Numbered from the stretch's first letter, positions 1 through 10,014 are shown. The stretch is 64,000 bases of DNA from CAZVRZ01 sp964629965 (GCA_964629965.1 CAZVRZ010000005.1:1-64000), one strand, 5' to 3'. Numbers and translations are program-made. The notes: generated by a model from the sequence alone, not told the origin.

Positions 1-106
1 GTTCAGATGGCCTGCGCTCAAGTCCTGCTCAACATAATTCTCGGATAGGTACTAATCGTTTATGATGCTCAGAGATGAGCTACTCCCAAATTCAAGAGGA
101 GATTTT

Positions 107-1429
107 ATGTCTATTACTGTTAAAGATCAATTGATTGCCAAGCTATCACAGCGCAGTGCAAATATATTTGTGCTTGGCCTGGGATACGTAGGATTGCCTT
201 TGGTTGTGGCATTTGCAGAAGCTGGTTTCGTTGTAACAGGAGTTGACCCTGACCAACGAAAAGTGGATCATCTATCTCGAGGCGAAAGTTATATTCCGGA
301 TGTGCCAACTGAGCAAATTGCTCGGTTGGTGGCAGCGGGCAAAGTTAAGGCAACCACTGATTTTGCTGCTCTAAGCACGGCCGACGCGGTCAGTATCTGT
401 GTTCCTACACCGCTGCGTAAAACAGGTGATCCGGATCTGTCTTTCATTCTTTCTGCAACTGAGCAGTTGTCGAAATATATGCATGCTGGCATGGTGGTTG
501 TTCTGGAATCGACCACCTATCCTGGCACAACCCGTGAAATTCTGATGCCCAAGCTTGGTGAAGAAAAGGACTTGAAAGTGGGCAAAGATTTTTTCCTGGC
601 CTTCTCGCCCGAGCGGGTCGATCCCGGTCGAAAAGATTGGACCACTTACAATACTCCCAAAGTAATGGGGGGGATTACTGAGGCCTGCAGCGAAGTTGCC
701 TCTTATTGGTATGGACAGGCATTGAAAACCGTTATACCAGTATCATCGGCAGAGGCAGCCGAGATGGCTAAGCTTCTTGAAAATACTTTCCGCATGATCA
801 ACATAGGCCTGGTCAATGAAATGGCGCTTATGTGCAATCGCCTGGGCATTGACGTTTGGGAGGTGATCGATGCGGCCGCGACCAAACCCTTTGGTTTCAT
901 GAAGTTTACACCTGGCCCTGGCTTGGGAGGCCATTGTATTCCCATTGACCCCCTATACCTTTCCTGGAAGCTGCGAGCGCTCAATTATACGGCTCGTTTC
1001 ATTGAGTTGGCTTCCGAAATTAATACGGGTATGCCCCGTTATGTGGTTAGCAGAGTGCAAGACGCGTTGAATGATGTTGGCAAGCCGTTAAAGGGAAGCC
1101 ATATTCTGGTGTTAGGTGCGGCTTATAAGCCAGACATTGATGATCTACGCGAATCACCTTCTTTGGACGTAATTGGCTTGCTTCGTAAAAAAGGAGCCGT
1201 AGTAGATTATCATGATCCTTACATTCCATGTCTGAGCCACGATGGCTGGAATCTCGAAAGCGTTCCGAATCTAATCACAGCAGTCAAAGCCGTGGATTGT
1301 GTGGTGATTGTTACCAACCACAGCCAATATGATTATCCAGGGATTTTGGTGGCCGCTGCCATGATCGTGGATACTCGAAATGCATTAGGAAGAGCCGGGC
1401 GTGATAATCCCAAAGTGTATCGGTTGTAA
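107..1429 (+). CDS. wbpA: UDP-N-acetylglucosamine 6-dehydrogenase (WbpA type)
   Basis: Oxidises UDP-GlcNAc to UDP-GlcNAc uronic acid with two NAD+, in the cytoplasm. The 440-residue protein has the N-terminal Rossmann motif GLGYVGLP (about residues 24-31), the central helix motif EAAEMAKLLENT, and the catalytic motif GPGLGGHCIPIDP with Cys277. The stretch DAAATKPFGF just before it is close to what I recall of Pseudomonas WbpA, which favours GlcNAc over glucose as substrate. An in-frame ATG lies at 62, but 107 is preceded by AGAGGAG at good spacing and gives the usual family length. The epimerase follows after about 50 bases, so the pair could make UDP-GalNAcA or a related uronate. Confident of family; substrate is inferred. 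Confidence 0.9.
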   Translation: MSITVKDQLIAKLSQRSANIFVLGLGYVGLPLVVAFAEAGFVVTGVDPDQRKVDHLSRGESYIPDVPTEQIARLVAAGKVKATTDFAALSTADAVSICVPTPLRKTGDPDLSFILSATEQLSKYMHAGMVVVLESTTYPGTTREILMPKLGEEKDLKVGKDFFLAFSPERVDPGRKDWTTYNTPKVMGGITEACSEVASYWYGQALKTVIPVSSAEAAEMAKLLENTFRMINIGLVNEMALMCNRLGIDVWEVIDAAATKPFGFMKFTPGPGLGGHCIPIDPLYLSWKLRALNYTARFIELASEINTGMPRYVVSRVQDALNDVGKPLKGSHILVLGAAYKPDIDDLRESPSLDVIGLLRKKGAVVDYHDPYIPCLSHDGWNLESVPNLITAVKAVDCVVIVTNHSQYDYPGILVAAAMIVDTRNALGRAGRDNPKVYRL

Positions 1430-1481
1430 GGATGAGGGGCTGAGGCATCCCTATCATCAATAAATCCCTGAGGAGTATTAT

Positions 1482-2456
1482 ATGGCTCGTTATCTAGTCA
1501 CTGGCGTTGCTGGCTTCATTGCCTCGCGAGTAGTTGAAATGCTATTGGAAGCTGGGCATTCAGTTTATGGTGTGGATAACCTAAACGATGCCTATGATGT
1601 TCGCATGAAGGAATATCGCCTCAAGCGACTATTGCCAAGAGCAGGTTTTGAATTTCAGAAGATAGATGTCGCCAGTTGGGAACAGGTTCAGTCATTGGCT
1701 GGCAAGGGGCCCTTTGCAGCGGTGATAAACCTGGCAGCCCGCGCAGGGGTCCGCCAGGCGGTTGAGAATCCTTGGGTGTATATTGAAACCAATATGACTG
1801 GAACATTGAATCTGTTGGAGTTATGCCAGCGTACTGGTATACCAAAGTTCCTGCTTGCTTCCACCTCCAGTATCTATGGGAAAGATGCCCCTCTACCCAC
1901 CCCTGAGATTGCCGATAGCGATCACCCTCTCCAGCCGTACGCTGCCAGTAAAAAAGGCGCCGAGTCTATGTGTCATGCTTACCATCATTTATATGGCATT
2001 GACATAACCATTTTTCGTTATTTCACTGTGTATGGCCCCGCTGGACGTCCAGATATGGTCATGTTCCGTTTTGCACAATGGATTGCCGAAGGATTGCCAG
2101 TGCATTTGAACGGAACGGGCGACCAATCGCGTGGTTTTACCTATGTAGACGATATTGCTCGTGGAACCATCCTCGGGCTAAAGCCTCTGGGCTTTGAAAT
2201 TATTAATTTGGGCGGGCATGAGGTAATTACGATCAATGCCTTGATCGAGCTCCTTGAGGAATTGATTGGCGAGAAAGCCATCTTGGAGCATCATCCATTG
2301 CATCCAGCAGATATGCTTACGAACCTGGCAGATGTTAAGAAAGCTCGTGAATTGTTGGGCTGGCAGCCTCAAGTTCAACTGGTTGACGGTGTGAAGCGGT
2401 TGGTAGACTGGTATCTATCCGAACGTGACTGGGCAAGCCAGATTGCGACGCAATAG
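1482..2456 (+). CDS. NAD-dependent sugar epimerase (UDP-uronate 4-epimerase type)
   Basis: Extended short-chain dehydrogenase of 324 residues. It has the NAD-binding motif TGVAGFIAS at residues 7-15 (Ala where many relatives have Gly) and the catalytic YxxxK at Tyr153/Lys157, in YAASKKGAES. The segment VYGVDNLNDAYDVRMKEYR resembles UDP-glucuronate 4-epimerases. Placed directly after the WbpA-type dehydrogenase, it probably epimerises the UDP-sugar uronate at C4, like TviC after TviB in Vi antigen synthesis. A UDP-glucose/GlcNAc 4-epimerase role is the alternative. GAGGAG precedes the ATG by about 7 bases. The next gene starts one base after its stop codon. Confidence 0.82.
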   Translation: MARYLVTGVAGFIASRVVEMLLEAGHSVYGVDNLNDAYDVRMKEYRLKRLLPRAGFEFQKIDVASWEQVQSLAGKGPFAAVINLAARAGVRQAVENPWVYIETNMTGTLNLLELCQRTGIPKFLLASTSSIYGKDAPLPTPEIADSDHPLQPYAASKKGAESMCHAYHHLYGIDITIFRYFTVYGPAGRPDMVMFRFAQWIAEGLPVHLNGTGDQSRGFTYVDDIARGTILGLKPLGFEIINLGGHEVITINALIELLEELIGEKAILEHHPLHPADMLTNLADVKKARELLGWQPQVQLVDGVKRLVDWYLSERDWASQIATQ

Positions 2457-2457
2457 C

Positions 2458-3825
2458 ATGCTGCAGAAATTCGTTCGGTTCTGGCGCGCTCAGTTGTCTT
2501 CCTGGCGCGAAGATCGTGTATTGATAGGGATTGTCAAGAACAGCAGCTATTTGTTTAGCAGTAATTCCATTGCGATTGTTTTGAGCCTCTTGCAAGGAAT
2601 CTTTGCTGCCCGCTTATTAGGAGCATTGGAGTTTGGCGTGCTTGCCGGCACGATCATTCCTTTTGTCTCCAATATAAACCGGCTATTTTCATTTCGCATG
2701 AGCGAATTGGTTGTGCGTTACTTGGGAGAATTTCACACTCATCGTGATACTCACCAAGCCGCTGCAGTGATCAAAGGCGCCGCCATGATGGAAATAGCAA
2801 CGGCTGTGCTGGCATATCTGATTTTGATACTGTCGGCTCCATTAGCGGCGCGTTATCTTGCAAAAGATCTTCAGACAACCTCACTCTACTGGATCTATGG
2901 TTTGGTTTTACTTGCCAACATGACTTATGAAACTGCCATGGGAGTCCTACAAGTCGGGCGCCAGTTCAATCGCCTGGCCCAGATCAACCTTGGGCAAAGC
3001 GTCATTACAGCCTCAATGATCTTTGGCGCTTATCTCATCCAGGGTAAGATGCTTCATGTACTATTGGCTTATTTGTGCGGAAAGGCTTTTGCGAGCCTGG
3101 CGGTCAGTGTATTGGCAGTAATTCAATTGAATAAAGATTTGGGGGTTGGCTGGTGGCGCACACCCCTGAACGTGGTTCCCGATTGGAGAAAAGTGGGCTT
3201 GTTTGCTTTAAGCACGAACTTGCAGGGAACGGTAAACTTGTTTGTGCGCGATAGCGAGACACTGTTGATTTCAGCACTACGTTCGCCAATTGAATCTGGG
3301 TATTTTAAAATTGCCCTCGGAGTTATTAATTTAGTGATGATGCCAATCGAGCCGTTCATTGCAACCACATATCCGGAGATCACCCGAACGATCGTTCAAC
3401 GAAGCTGGCAGCAGACGCGCAAATTGCTCAAGCGAGTCAGCGCGTTATCGGCTCTTTGGACAGTTTCCATTGGCCTCGGGCTGGCAATCTTCGGCTCTTG
3501 GTTGATTCCTTGGATGTATGGCGCCGAATATGCGCCTTCCTATGCGGCACTCCTGGTGCTGCTCCTTGGATACGGCTTTGCGAATATTCTCAATTGGAAC
3601 AGGCCTCTCTTACTGGCTTTAGGAATGCCAGGATATCCGCTAAAAATATCGGCGCTTGTTGGATTGGTGAAAACCATGATGACTTTTCTTGTGGTTTCAA
3701 CCCTGGGGTATGTTGCTGAGGCAGCCGTGCTCTCACTATACTTTATAGCCTCGATTAGCATCGTGACATGGCGTGGCTTGTCAGAAATTCGCCAGCGGGC
3801 GAGGCTTCACCCTGATTCGGTATAG
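2458..3825 (+). CDS. Oligosaccharide flippase, Wzx/MATE-like
   Basis: Polytopic inner-membrane protein of about 455 residues with 12 or more hydrophobic segments, of the polysaccharide biosynthesis (MVF/MATE) flippase superfamily. The opening NSSYLFSSNSIAIVLSLLQG is typical of the first helix, and GALEFGVLAG of the following loop. It would move a polyprenyl-diphosphate-linked oligosaccharide across the membrane. A longer reading frame opens at 2425 inside the epimerase gene, but ATG 2458 sits one base after that gene's stop and leaves a normal cytoplasmic N-terminus, so I chose it. It is the only Wzx-type protein in the window, beside two ABC exporters. Confidence 0.85.
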   Translation: MLQKFVRFWRAQLSSWREDRVLIGIVKNSSYLFSSNSIAIVLSLLQGIFAARLLGALEFGVLAGTIIPFVSNINRLFSFRMSELVVRYLGEFHTHRDTHQAAAVIKGAAMMEIATAVLAYLILILSAPLAARYLAKDLQTTSLYWIYGLVLLANMTYETAMGVLQVGRQFNRLAQINLGQSVITASMIFGAYLIQGKMLHVLLAYLCGKAFASLAVSVLAVIQLNKDLGVGWWRTPLNVVPDWRKVGLFALSTNLQGTVNLFVRDSETLLISALRSPIESGYFKIALGVINLVMMPIEPFIATTYPEITRTIVQRSWQQTRKLLKRVSALSALWTVSIGLGLAIFGSWLIPWMYGAEYAPSYAALLVLLLGYGFANILNWNRPLLLALGMPGYPLKISALVGLVKTMMTFLVVSTLGYVAEAAVLSLYFIASISIVTWRGLSEIRQRARLHPDSV

Positions 3826-3851
3826 GTATTCTGTAATCGTGATTGTCTGAA

Positions 3852-4982
3852 ATGAAGATCGTTTGCATATCTGCTTCTCGGATCCCTTCTTCCACTGCCA
3901 ATAGTATTCAGGTGATGAAGGCTTGCCAGGCATTGGCGCAGCAAGGACATCATGTTCGTTTGCTAATACCTGGCAACCGGTCATATGCCTGGGAAAGCAT
4001 GGCAGAGCATTACGGATTGCAGACTGCCTTCCCGGTGGAATGGCTGCCTGCGCAGGCAAGCCTCCGCCGATACGATTTTGCTTTTTCTGCTGTGCGGCGC
4101 GCTTGCCAATTGGACGCAGATATCGTTTACGCCTGGCCCTTGCAAGCCGCATTGATTGCCCTCTGGCGCCACCTCCCTGTATTGCTGGAGCTGCACGGCC
4201 CTCCTGAAGGCAAGCTGGGTCCTTGGCTATTTCGATCCTTCCTGGCTTATCCAGGGAGTAAGCGTTTGCTGCCTATTACCCAGGCCTTGGTAGCTGTTTT
4301 ACAGCGTCAATATCCTGGCAAGATCAACCCGATGGAGCTTGTGGTGGTTCCAAATGGAGTGGATCTGGAGCGCTATCAGGGTCTCCCGCGTCCAGAAGAA
4401 GCTCGCCTGAGAGTAGGATTACCCGATTTGCTGACGGTGGGTTATACCGGACACTTATATCCAGGGCGGGGCATGAATCTCCTGCTAGAATTGGCGCGCC
4501 GTTTTCCAACGCTTCAATTCCTATGGGTAGGTGGAAGAAATAAGGAATTGGTTCATTGGAGAGACCAGATATCCAGGATGAACCTGACCAACATATCTTT
4601 ATTGGGCTTTGTAGACAACAGCCGGTTGCCCCTCTATCAAGCTGCTGCTGATATATTATTAATGCCTTATGAACAAGTGATCACAGGCAGCAGCGGGGGT
4701 AATTCAGTGGAATATTGCAGTCCAATGAAGATGTTCGAATATATGGCTTGTGGACGGCCAATTATCTCCAGTGATTTACCGGTTATAAGAGAAGTACTCG
4801 ACGAGCGATCTGCAATCTTATGTCCGCCGGAGGATGTAATACATTGGGAGCAAGCCTTGCGATCTTTGGTTGCAGATCCGGTTCGTAGAGATTCTTTGGG
4901 TAAAGCAGTGCAAGATAAGGTTCAAACCCTTACCTGGCAGCAGCGTGCTCGAAATGCTTTGGCGGGATTTGATCTTTCGTAA
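3852..4982 (+). CDS. Glycosyltransferase family 4
   Basis: Retaining GT-B glycosyltransferase of 376 residues. The N-terminal domain opens with KIVCISASRIPSSTANSIQ, then comes the linker VVPNGVDLERY. The C-terminal donor domain has VGYTGHLYPGRGMNLLLEL, followed by the GT4 nucleotide-sugar motif with its EX7E-like end, MKMFEYMACGRPIIS, around residues 290-305. It would add a hexose to a lipid-linked intermediate on the cytoplasmic face. ATG 3852 gives the usual family start; a TTG at 3843 is in frame but less natural. Its stop overlaps the next start (TAATG), so the two are translationally coupled. Donor and linkage cannot be read. Confidence 0.87.
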   Translation: MKIVCISASRIPSSTANSIQVMKACQALAQQGHHVRLLIPGNRSYAWESMAEHYGLQTAFPVEWLPAQASLRRYDFAFSAVRRACQLDADIVYAWPLQAALIALWRHLPVLLELHGPPEGKLGPWLFRSFLAYPGSKRLLPITQALVAVLQRQYPGKINPMELVVVPNGVDLERYQGLPRPEEARLRVGLPDLLTVGYTGHLYPGRGMNLLLELARRFPTLQFLWVGGRNKELVHWRDQISRMNLTNISLLGFVDNSRLPLYQAAADILLMPYEQVITGSSGGNSVEYCSPMKMFEYMACGRPIISSDLPVIREVLDERSAILCPPEDVIHWEQALRSLVADPVRRDSLGKAVQDKVQTLTWQQRARNALAGFDLS

Positions 4983-6406
4983 TGGACAATCTTTCAACTT
5001 TCACATCGCTGCTTATCCAAAGAGTTCGTCACAACTGGGAATTGTTGCTCCTTCTGGCTGTGGCCTTGACCCAACGTTTGGTTTTATGGGTATGTTACGA
5101 ACCGGCATACTATTCCGATACGAAAAGTTATTATCGATTGGCGGAAGGTATCTTGCACGGGATGGATGGCTATGATGGCAGCCGGACGCCTGGATATCCA
5201 TTATTTCTCGCTTTTTTGGGTTCGGGTGAGCAGGTATGGCTAGTTCAAACTGCACTGGGAATAGCTATTACTTTACTATTTTATTATTTGGGCAAAGAAC
5301 TCGGGCGAAATGCAAAGTTCGGCTTGTTGGTTGGGTTGGCGCACACACTAAATTTGGGGCAGTTATTTTTTGAAGCGAACTTATTAACAGAAACCCTGGC
5401 TACATTTCTAGTAATCTATACAGTTTGTGCAACCGTGCGCGGAATGATTCAGCCTCAGGCGCGCACTACCCTCCAGTTAACCGCCTTGGGTTATGCGTCT
5501 ACCCTGGCTCTCATGACTCGTGCCCAATTCATCTATCTACCTTTTTGGGTGCTCTTGTTTATTATCTGGGCCTGGCAGGAAGAATTGATCCCCTCGCAAT
5601 GGCGTCTCGCGATATCTTCTTTGTTGAGAATCGGATGGAGTTCCTGGCGCCGGATTGTTTTTTTCTTGGGCCCGGTCGCTGCTCTTACGCTCAGTTGGGT
5701 TCTATACATATATAATATATATGGCTTTTTGGGGCTATCAACGATGTCGGGGTATCACCTGATACAACATACGGGTGTATTCTTTGAGTATGTACCCGAT
5801 GAATATGCGGATCTGCGGGACATATACCTCCAGTACAGAGAAGACCGTGTTGCGGAGTATGGCTCTCAAGCTAATGCCATCTGGGACGCTATTCCAGCAA
5901 TGCAGGAAGTATCTGGGCAATCGTTTTTTGACCTTTCGAGAACACTTACCAATATATCGGTCCGGTTGATTATGGATCATCCCGATCTCTACCTGCGCAA
6001 TGTTATTGATGGGTGGTGGATGTTTTGGAGAGCGCCAATTTATTGGCTGCCTGATGGATTGCATTGGCAGTTTCTGGTTCCCTGGCTTAAGAGTGTTATG
6101 CTGCTGGAGCGCAGAATTCTGTTTGCTATCAATATGCTCTTTATCATTGCTTCGGTACTGGCTGTAATTTCCAGGCGATTGAGAATATTATGGAAATTAT
6201 CGGCCTCTCATTGGATGATAGCTGGTATTATCTGGATATGTTCGATAGTACAGACGATCTTAGATCATGGCGATAACCCGCGCTTCCTGCTACCTGTGCA
6301 ATCTTTGGTGGTCTTCTGGGTTTTTTGGGTGATATGGGTGTCATTGTCGGCTTGGATGGGCTCGAAGCGGGATTGGCGGCTCATTTTGAAACGAGGTAAT
6401 CATTGA
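4982..6406 (+). CDS. GT39-like polytopic glycosyltransferase (GT-C fold)
   Basis: Membrane protein of 474 residues with about ten hydrophobic segments. After the first helix, an acidic periplasmic loop (YYSDTKSYYRLAEG) leads to SRTPGYPLFLAFLG. That RxPGYP arrangement is seen in GT39/ArnT-like transferases, which use polyprenyl-phosphate sugars as donors on the outer membrane face. A second large soluble loop (about residues 250-330) precedes the C-terminal helices. It overlaps the previous gene by one base and the next by four. Acceptor unknown; a Wzy polymerase role cannot be excluded. Confidence 0.75.
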   Translation: MDNLSTFTSLLIQRVRHNWELLLLLAVALTQRLVLWVCYEPAYYSDTKSYYRLAEGILHGMDGYDGSRTPGYPLFLAFLGSGEQVWLVQTALGIAITLLFYYLGKELGRNAKFGLLVGLAHTLNLGQLFFEANLLTETLATFLVIYTVCATVRGMIQPQARTTLQLTALGYASTLALMTRAQFIYLPFWVLLFIIWAWQEELIPSQWRLAISSLLRIGWSSWRRIVFFLGPVAALTLSWVLYIYNIYGFLGLSTMSGYHLIQHTGVFFEYVPDEYADLRDIYLQYREDRVAEYGSQANAIWDAIPAMQEVSGQSFFDLSRTLTNISVRLIMDHPDLYLRNVIDGWWMFWRAPIYWLPDGLHWQFLVPWLKSVMLLERRILFAINMLFIIASVLAVISRRLRILWKLSASHWMIAGIIWICSIVQTILDHGDNPRFLLPVQSLVVFWVFWVIWVSLSAWMGSKRDWRLILKRGNH

Positions 6407-8013
6407 CCAATCGTTTTTCACTGTATCAAAGGATGAACTGGCCGCGCATTATCAAAGTACTCGTTCCGGTGTTTATGATAGCTGTTCTTTTGGTGGCATT
6501 GGACGGCAAAGAGAATACTTTATCCGGCTGGTTAGCTTATGAAATCATGTTGCTGCTTAACTTGGCGATCTTAGGATGGGTTAACCAATTCTTGGCGGTG
6601 AAGCGCAGTATTTTCTATCTGGCTCTGGCAGCTTCCCTAACTCGGCTGGTGGTTGGGGTTGCTTTCATGGAATTGTTGCCTGTAGTGGGTTACCAGGATA
6701 ACGTGGCTTCGCAAGCAGGATATATCTTCAAAGATGCTTTCTTTCGGGATCAAAATTCCTGGCATTTAGCGCGATCAGATGCGCCGATCAGCGAGGCTTT
6801 TTCCGGCAGTTACCAGGGAGATCAATATGGGGGTATGTTGGCTCTGTGTATGGCAATCTACCGCTTGTTCCATCCAGGCGCGCATCGCCCCTATTTGATC
6901 CTGATCGTCAATGGGGCAGCGGCTGGTTTGGGAGTGTTATTCCTTTGGCGGGCCATCCAAACCTGGATGCATGCCAACGAATCTGGTGTGCGTGACCAGG
7001 TTGCCAGGTTAGCGGCGATCTTGTTTGCATTTTATCCCGAGTATATCCTTCTGAGCAGCAGTATTATGCGAGAGGCCATTGTGATTCCGTCCGTGGCGGT
7101 TGCATTTTGGGGTTTTACCCAAATGAATCTGAGCCGCTATCGCTGGTTGGTGGGCATCCTGGTTGGCTTTGGTTTGCTGTTCATATTTCAACCCCCTATA
7201 GCAATGGCTACGATAATTGCTCTGGCTGGTTTATGGGCGCTAGAGACAAACCGCCAGTTATCTTGGAGTAAAATTGTTCTCTTCGGTGGGCTGTTCCTGG
7301 CAGGTTTGATAGGCATCATACTTGTTTGGTCCAATTTACCATCATTAAAAGAGTCTGGCTCACTTAATTTGATCGTTGCCTGGCTACAAAAAAATTTTGG
7401 TTACCAATCTTACCTGATCGAAAGAGGGTCGGGTACGTTCCAGAATTTATTACGGAAGTTCGGGGAAAATTGGAGGCTTGCTATTGTTCTTGTGAAAGGC
7501 ATGGCAGAGCCTGTTTTACCTGCCGTCATCGTGGCTCCTGCCGCGCCGATCTGGAAGATCACCAATATCCTGCGGTCGCTTGGTTGGTATCTGGTCGCTC
7601 CTGTCTTGTTTTATGGACTTTTTGTTGGTTGGATGCGCCGTGAACAGTCTGGTTGGGCGCAGCGCTTCTGGTTAAATGTATTCGTTATTTTGGGAACAAT
7701 CATTGCTGTCATCAACGCTGGCGGCGATCAGTGGGATAATCCGCGTTATCGTACGCTTTTATTGGTTTGGATTGCCCTGGTATGTTCATGGTGGTGGGTG
7801 AGCCATCGCACAGATATCTGGTTTAAACGTATCTTCATGGTCGAAGCAGTTTTCATCCTGGTATTTATGGAGTGGTATCTGGCTAGATACTTCCATCTCT
7901 TTGTGAATCTGGGTATCATGGGTATGATCCTGATCACTCTAGGAACAGTACTTGTTCTATTTCTGGTTTGGTGGTTTAAGGATCGTATCCAAATACACCA
8001 GCGCAATCAGTAG
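6403..8013 (+). CDS. Polytopic membrane protein, GT-C glycosyltransferase-like
   Basis: A 536-residue protein with at least ten transmembrane segments. The loop after the second pair of helices carries acidic and aromatic residues (VGYQDNVASQ, SGSYQGDQYGG), as in GT39-type enzymes. The TTG start is supported by GAGG at 6393-6396, six bases upstream, and overlaps the preceding stop (TTGA). An ATG at 6433 is the alternative. It is probably an outer-face glycosyltransferase or polymerase working with the DPM1-like enzyme encoded next. Family membership rests on topology and loop pattern, not on a diagnostic motif. Confidence 0.65.
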   Translation: MTNRFSLYQRMNWPRIIKVLVPVFMIAVLLVALDGKENTLSGWLAYEIMLLLNLAILGWVNQFLAVKRSIFYLALAASLTRLVVGVAFMELLPVVGYQDNVASQAGYIFKDAFFRDQNSWHLARSDAPISEAFSGSYQGDQYGGMLALCMAIYRLFHPGAHRPYLILIVNGAAAGLGVLFLWRAIQTWMHANESGVRDQVARLAAILFAFYPEYILLSSSIMREAIVIPSVAVAFWGFTQMNLSRYRWLVGILVGFGLLFIFQPPIAMATIIALAGLWALETNRQLSWSKIVLFGGLFLAGLIGIILVWSNLPSLKESGSLNLIVAWLQKNFGYQSYLIERGSGTFQNLLRKFGENWRLAIVLVKGMAEPVLPAVIVAPAAPIWKITNILRSLGWYLVAPVLFYGLFVGWMRREQSGWAQRFWLNVFVILGTIIAVINAGGDQWDNPRYRTLLLVWIALVCSWWWVSHRTDIWFKRIFMVEAVFILVFMEWYLARYFHLFVNLGIMGMILITLGTVLVLFLVWWFKDRIQIHQRNQ

Positions 8014-8030
8014 ATCCAAAAGAGGCAGTT

Positions 8031-8993
8031 ATGCAAAAAACAGTGGATGTTTCAATTATTGTGCCTATCTATAATGAAATTGAGAATTTGCGGCTCCTTC
8101 ATCAGGCTGTTCATCAATCGCTTGATGCCATAAAAGAGACATGGGAAATCATCTACATAGATGACGGGAGTGTGGATGATAGTCAGCGCGTGTTACAAGA
8201 ATTGGCGCAGGAAGATCCTACTCATGTATGCGTTGTTTTACTGCGCCGAAATTTTGGTCAGACGGCTGCTATCGCGGCTGGCATTGATCATGCTCTTGGC
8301 GATGTGATTGTCTTAAGCGATGCCGATATGCAGAATGATCCGGCAGATATCCCAATGTTATTGGATAAGATTAAGGAGGGTTATGATGTTGTCAGTGGTT
8401 GGCGGAAAAATCGTCAAGATACATATGTCACTCGCGTGCTGCCCTCGCACATGGCAAATGCGCTGATTTCCTATGTCACCGGAGTCAGATTACACGACTA
8501 TGGTTGCACACTCAAGGCTTATCGGCGCGAAGTTTTGACAGGTTTTCGCCTTTACGGAGAGATGCACCGCTTCATCCCAGTTTATGCTCGTATGGTCGGC
8601 GCTAAAATTGTCGAGGTTCCAGTGCGCCATCATCCACGCCAGTTCGGTAAAGCAAAATATGGCCTTGGGCGCACCTTAAAAGTGGTTCTGGACCTTGTTA
8701 CGGTCAAATTTTTACTCTCCTATGCTGCAAAACCGATCTATCTATTTGGCGGAGCCGGATTTGGTTTGATCTTTCTCAGCCTGGCAGCCCTGGTATATTT
8801 AATACTTATGCGTATTTTTGCTGGTGAGCATATGATCCGTTCGCCATTATTGCTCATGAGCGTTATGTTATTCATCCTTGGGTTCCAATCTATTCTGATG
8901 GGTTTGATCGCTGAACTGTTGGCGCGTACCTACCATGAATCTCAGGATAAACGCCCCTATATCATTCGCAGTTTGATAGATCGCCAGGAATAG
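8031..8993 (+). CDS. GT2 polyprenyl-phosphate sugar synthase, DPM1/GtrB-like
   Basis: GT-A glycosyltransferase of 320 residues. It starts with VSIIVPIYNEIENL, followed by YIDDGSVDDS and the metal-binding LSDADMQND (D-x-D) near residue 100. Two C-terminal transmembrane helices (about residues 235-305) follow. This is the layout of GtrB and bacterial dolichol-phosphate-mannose-synthase relatives, which move a sugar from a nucleotide onto undecaprenyl phosphate. The UPF0104 protein and a GT-C protein follow directly, which suggests a lipid-P-sugar / flip / transfer module. The start is a well-spaced ATG after AGGCAG. Sugar identity unknown. Confidence 0.87.
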   Translation: MQKTVDVSIIVPIYNEIENLRLLHQAVHQSLDAIKETWEIIYIDDGSVDDSQRVLQELAQEDPTHVCVVLLRRNFGQTAAIAAGIDHALGDVIVLSDADMQNDPADIPMLLDKIKEGYDVVSGWRKNRQDTYVTRVLPSHMANALISYVTGVRLHDYGCTLKAYRREVLTGFRLYGEMHRFIPVYARMVGAKIVEVPVRHHPRQFGKAKYGLGRTLKVVLDLVTVKFLLSYAAKPIYLFGGAGFGLIFLSLAALVYLILMRIFAGEHMIRSPLLLMSVMLFILGFQSILMGLIAELLARTYHESQDKRPYIIRSLIDRQE

Positions 8994-9010
8994 AAGCCGG
9001 TTAATTTTCC

Positions 9011-10006
9011 ATGAATATTTCATCTGAACCAAGCAAATCGTCCCGGTTCTGGCGTGCTGGCGGAACTCTGTTGGCTATTGGTCTGTTGATTTACTTACTG
9101 AGTCAGCAGGGTTGGGATGAGATCGGTACTGCCATCCGAAAGCTAACCTGGGGGAGAGTGCTGCTCGCGTTTGGAGTGACGGTGCTATCCCGTTTTGCAG
9201 TTGGCGGGCGGTGGCACGTGATCTTGCGTGCTGCTGGGTTGAACATTACCGCAACTCAAAGCATCAGGATTACTTACGCCGGACTGTTTGCTTCCAATTT
9301 TCTGCTCACTACTATTGGCGGCGACGCTGTACGATTGGGAGCAACTATGCGTTTGGGCTATGATCGCGCTATCTGCCTGGCTTCTTTAGTTATGGATCGC
9401 CTGGTGGGTATGGCTGGTATGGGCATGGCAGCCTTAACCGTATTTTTTACCTTGCCGGGTATTCTCAGCCAATGGTTGCAAAATCCTGAAAAGATGGTTG
9501 TGATTGAGACAGGTCGCCCCTGGATGATCCTTTCAGCCTCCTTATCTGTGCGCGAGACGCTTACAAAATGGTGTCAACGCGGGCGTCATATTATTAAACG
9601 TTTATTGGAAATCATGTCTGTCTGGCTGCGCAAACCCCGTTCTCTCTTGATTGCCCTGGGTTTTACCTGGATTCATATGCTCTGTGTGTTCAGTTCGATA
9701 GCCCTTCTTTTGCCTGCTTTAGACGAGCGCATGCCATTTTGGGTGATTGCAGGATTGTGGAGTCTCACTTATTTCATCACTTTGTTGCCGATCTCGGTGA
9801 ATGGCCTGGGGGTACAGGAACTTTCGATGACATTTTTGTTCACTACCTTTGGGGGAATATCGGCAACCAGCGGGTTTACTCTTGCATTGGCTATGCGCCT
9901 GCTGCCTATGTTTGCCAGCTTGCCTGGCGCCATCTTCCTGCCAGAGATGATGGCAGGTCGAAAGAAGGAGATGGACGATACGCTGCCTCAGGGTAACGGC
10001 AAATAG
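9011..10006 (+). CDS. UPF0104 / lysylphosphatidylglycerol-synthase TM-domain protein (putative lipid-sugar flippase)
   Basis: A 331-residue membrane protein with seven or eight helices. It shows the UPF0104 (flippase-like, YbhN/AglD C-terminal) signature: FAVGGRWHVILRAAG, then SNFLLTTIGGDAVRLG, and the late motif PISVNGLGVQE. The domain also forms the membrane half of MprF and the C-terminal part of archaeal AglD. Here it is free-standing and lies between a DPM1-like GT2 and a GT-C protein, so I infer it flips the polyprenyl-P-sugar, the job GtrA does in phage gtr operons. That function is inference; a lipid-modifying role is possible. Confidence 0.8.
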   Translation: MNISSEPSKSSRFWRAGGTLLAIGLLIYLLSQQGWDEIGTAIRKLTWGRVLLAFGVTVLSRFAVGGRWHVILRAAGLNITATQSIRITYAGLFASNFLLTTIGGDAVRLGATMRLGYDRAICLASLVMDRLVGMAGMGMAALTVFFTLPGILSQWLQNPEKMVVIETGRPWMILSASLSVRETLTKWCQRGRHIIKRLLEIMSVWLRKPRSLLIALGFTWIHMLCVFSSIALLLPALDERMPFWVIAGLWSLTYFITLLPISVNGLGVQELSMTFLFTTFGGISATSGFTLALAMRLLPMFASLPGAIFLPEMMAGRKKEMDDTLPQGNGK

Positions 10007-10014
10007 GGTTCAAA

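Noticed and set aside
5701..5725. AT-rich run containing TATAAT, considered as a promoter
   Set aside because: It is inside a membrane-protein coding region, has no -35 and no gene start nearby.
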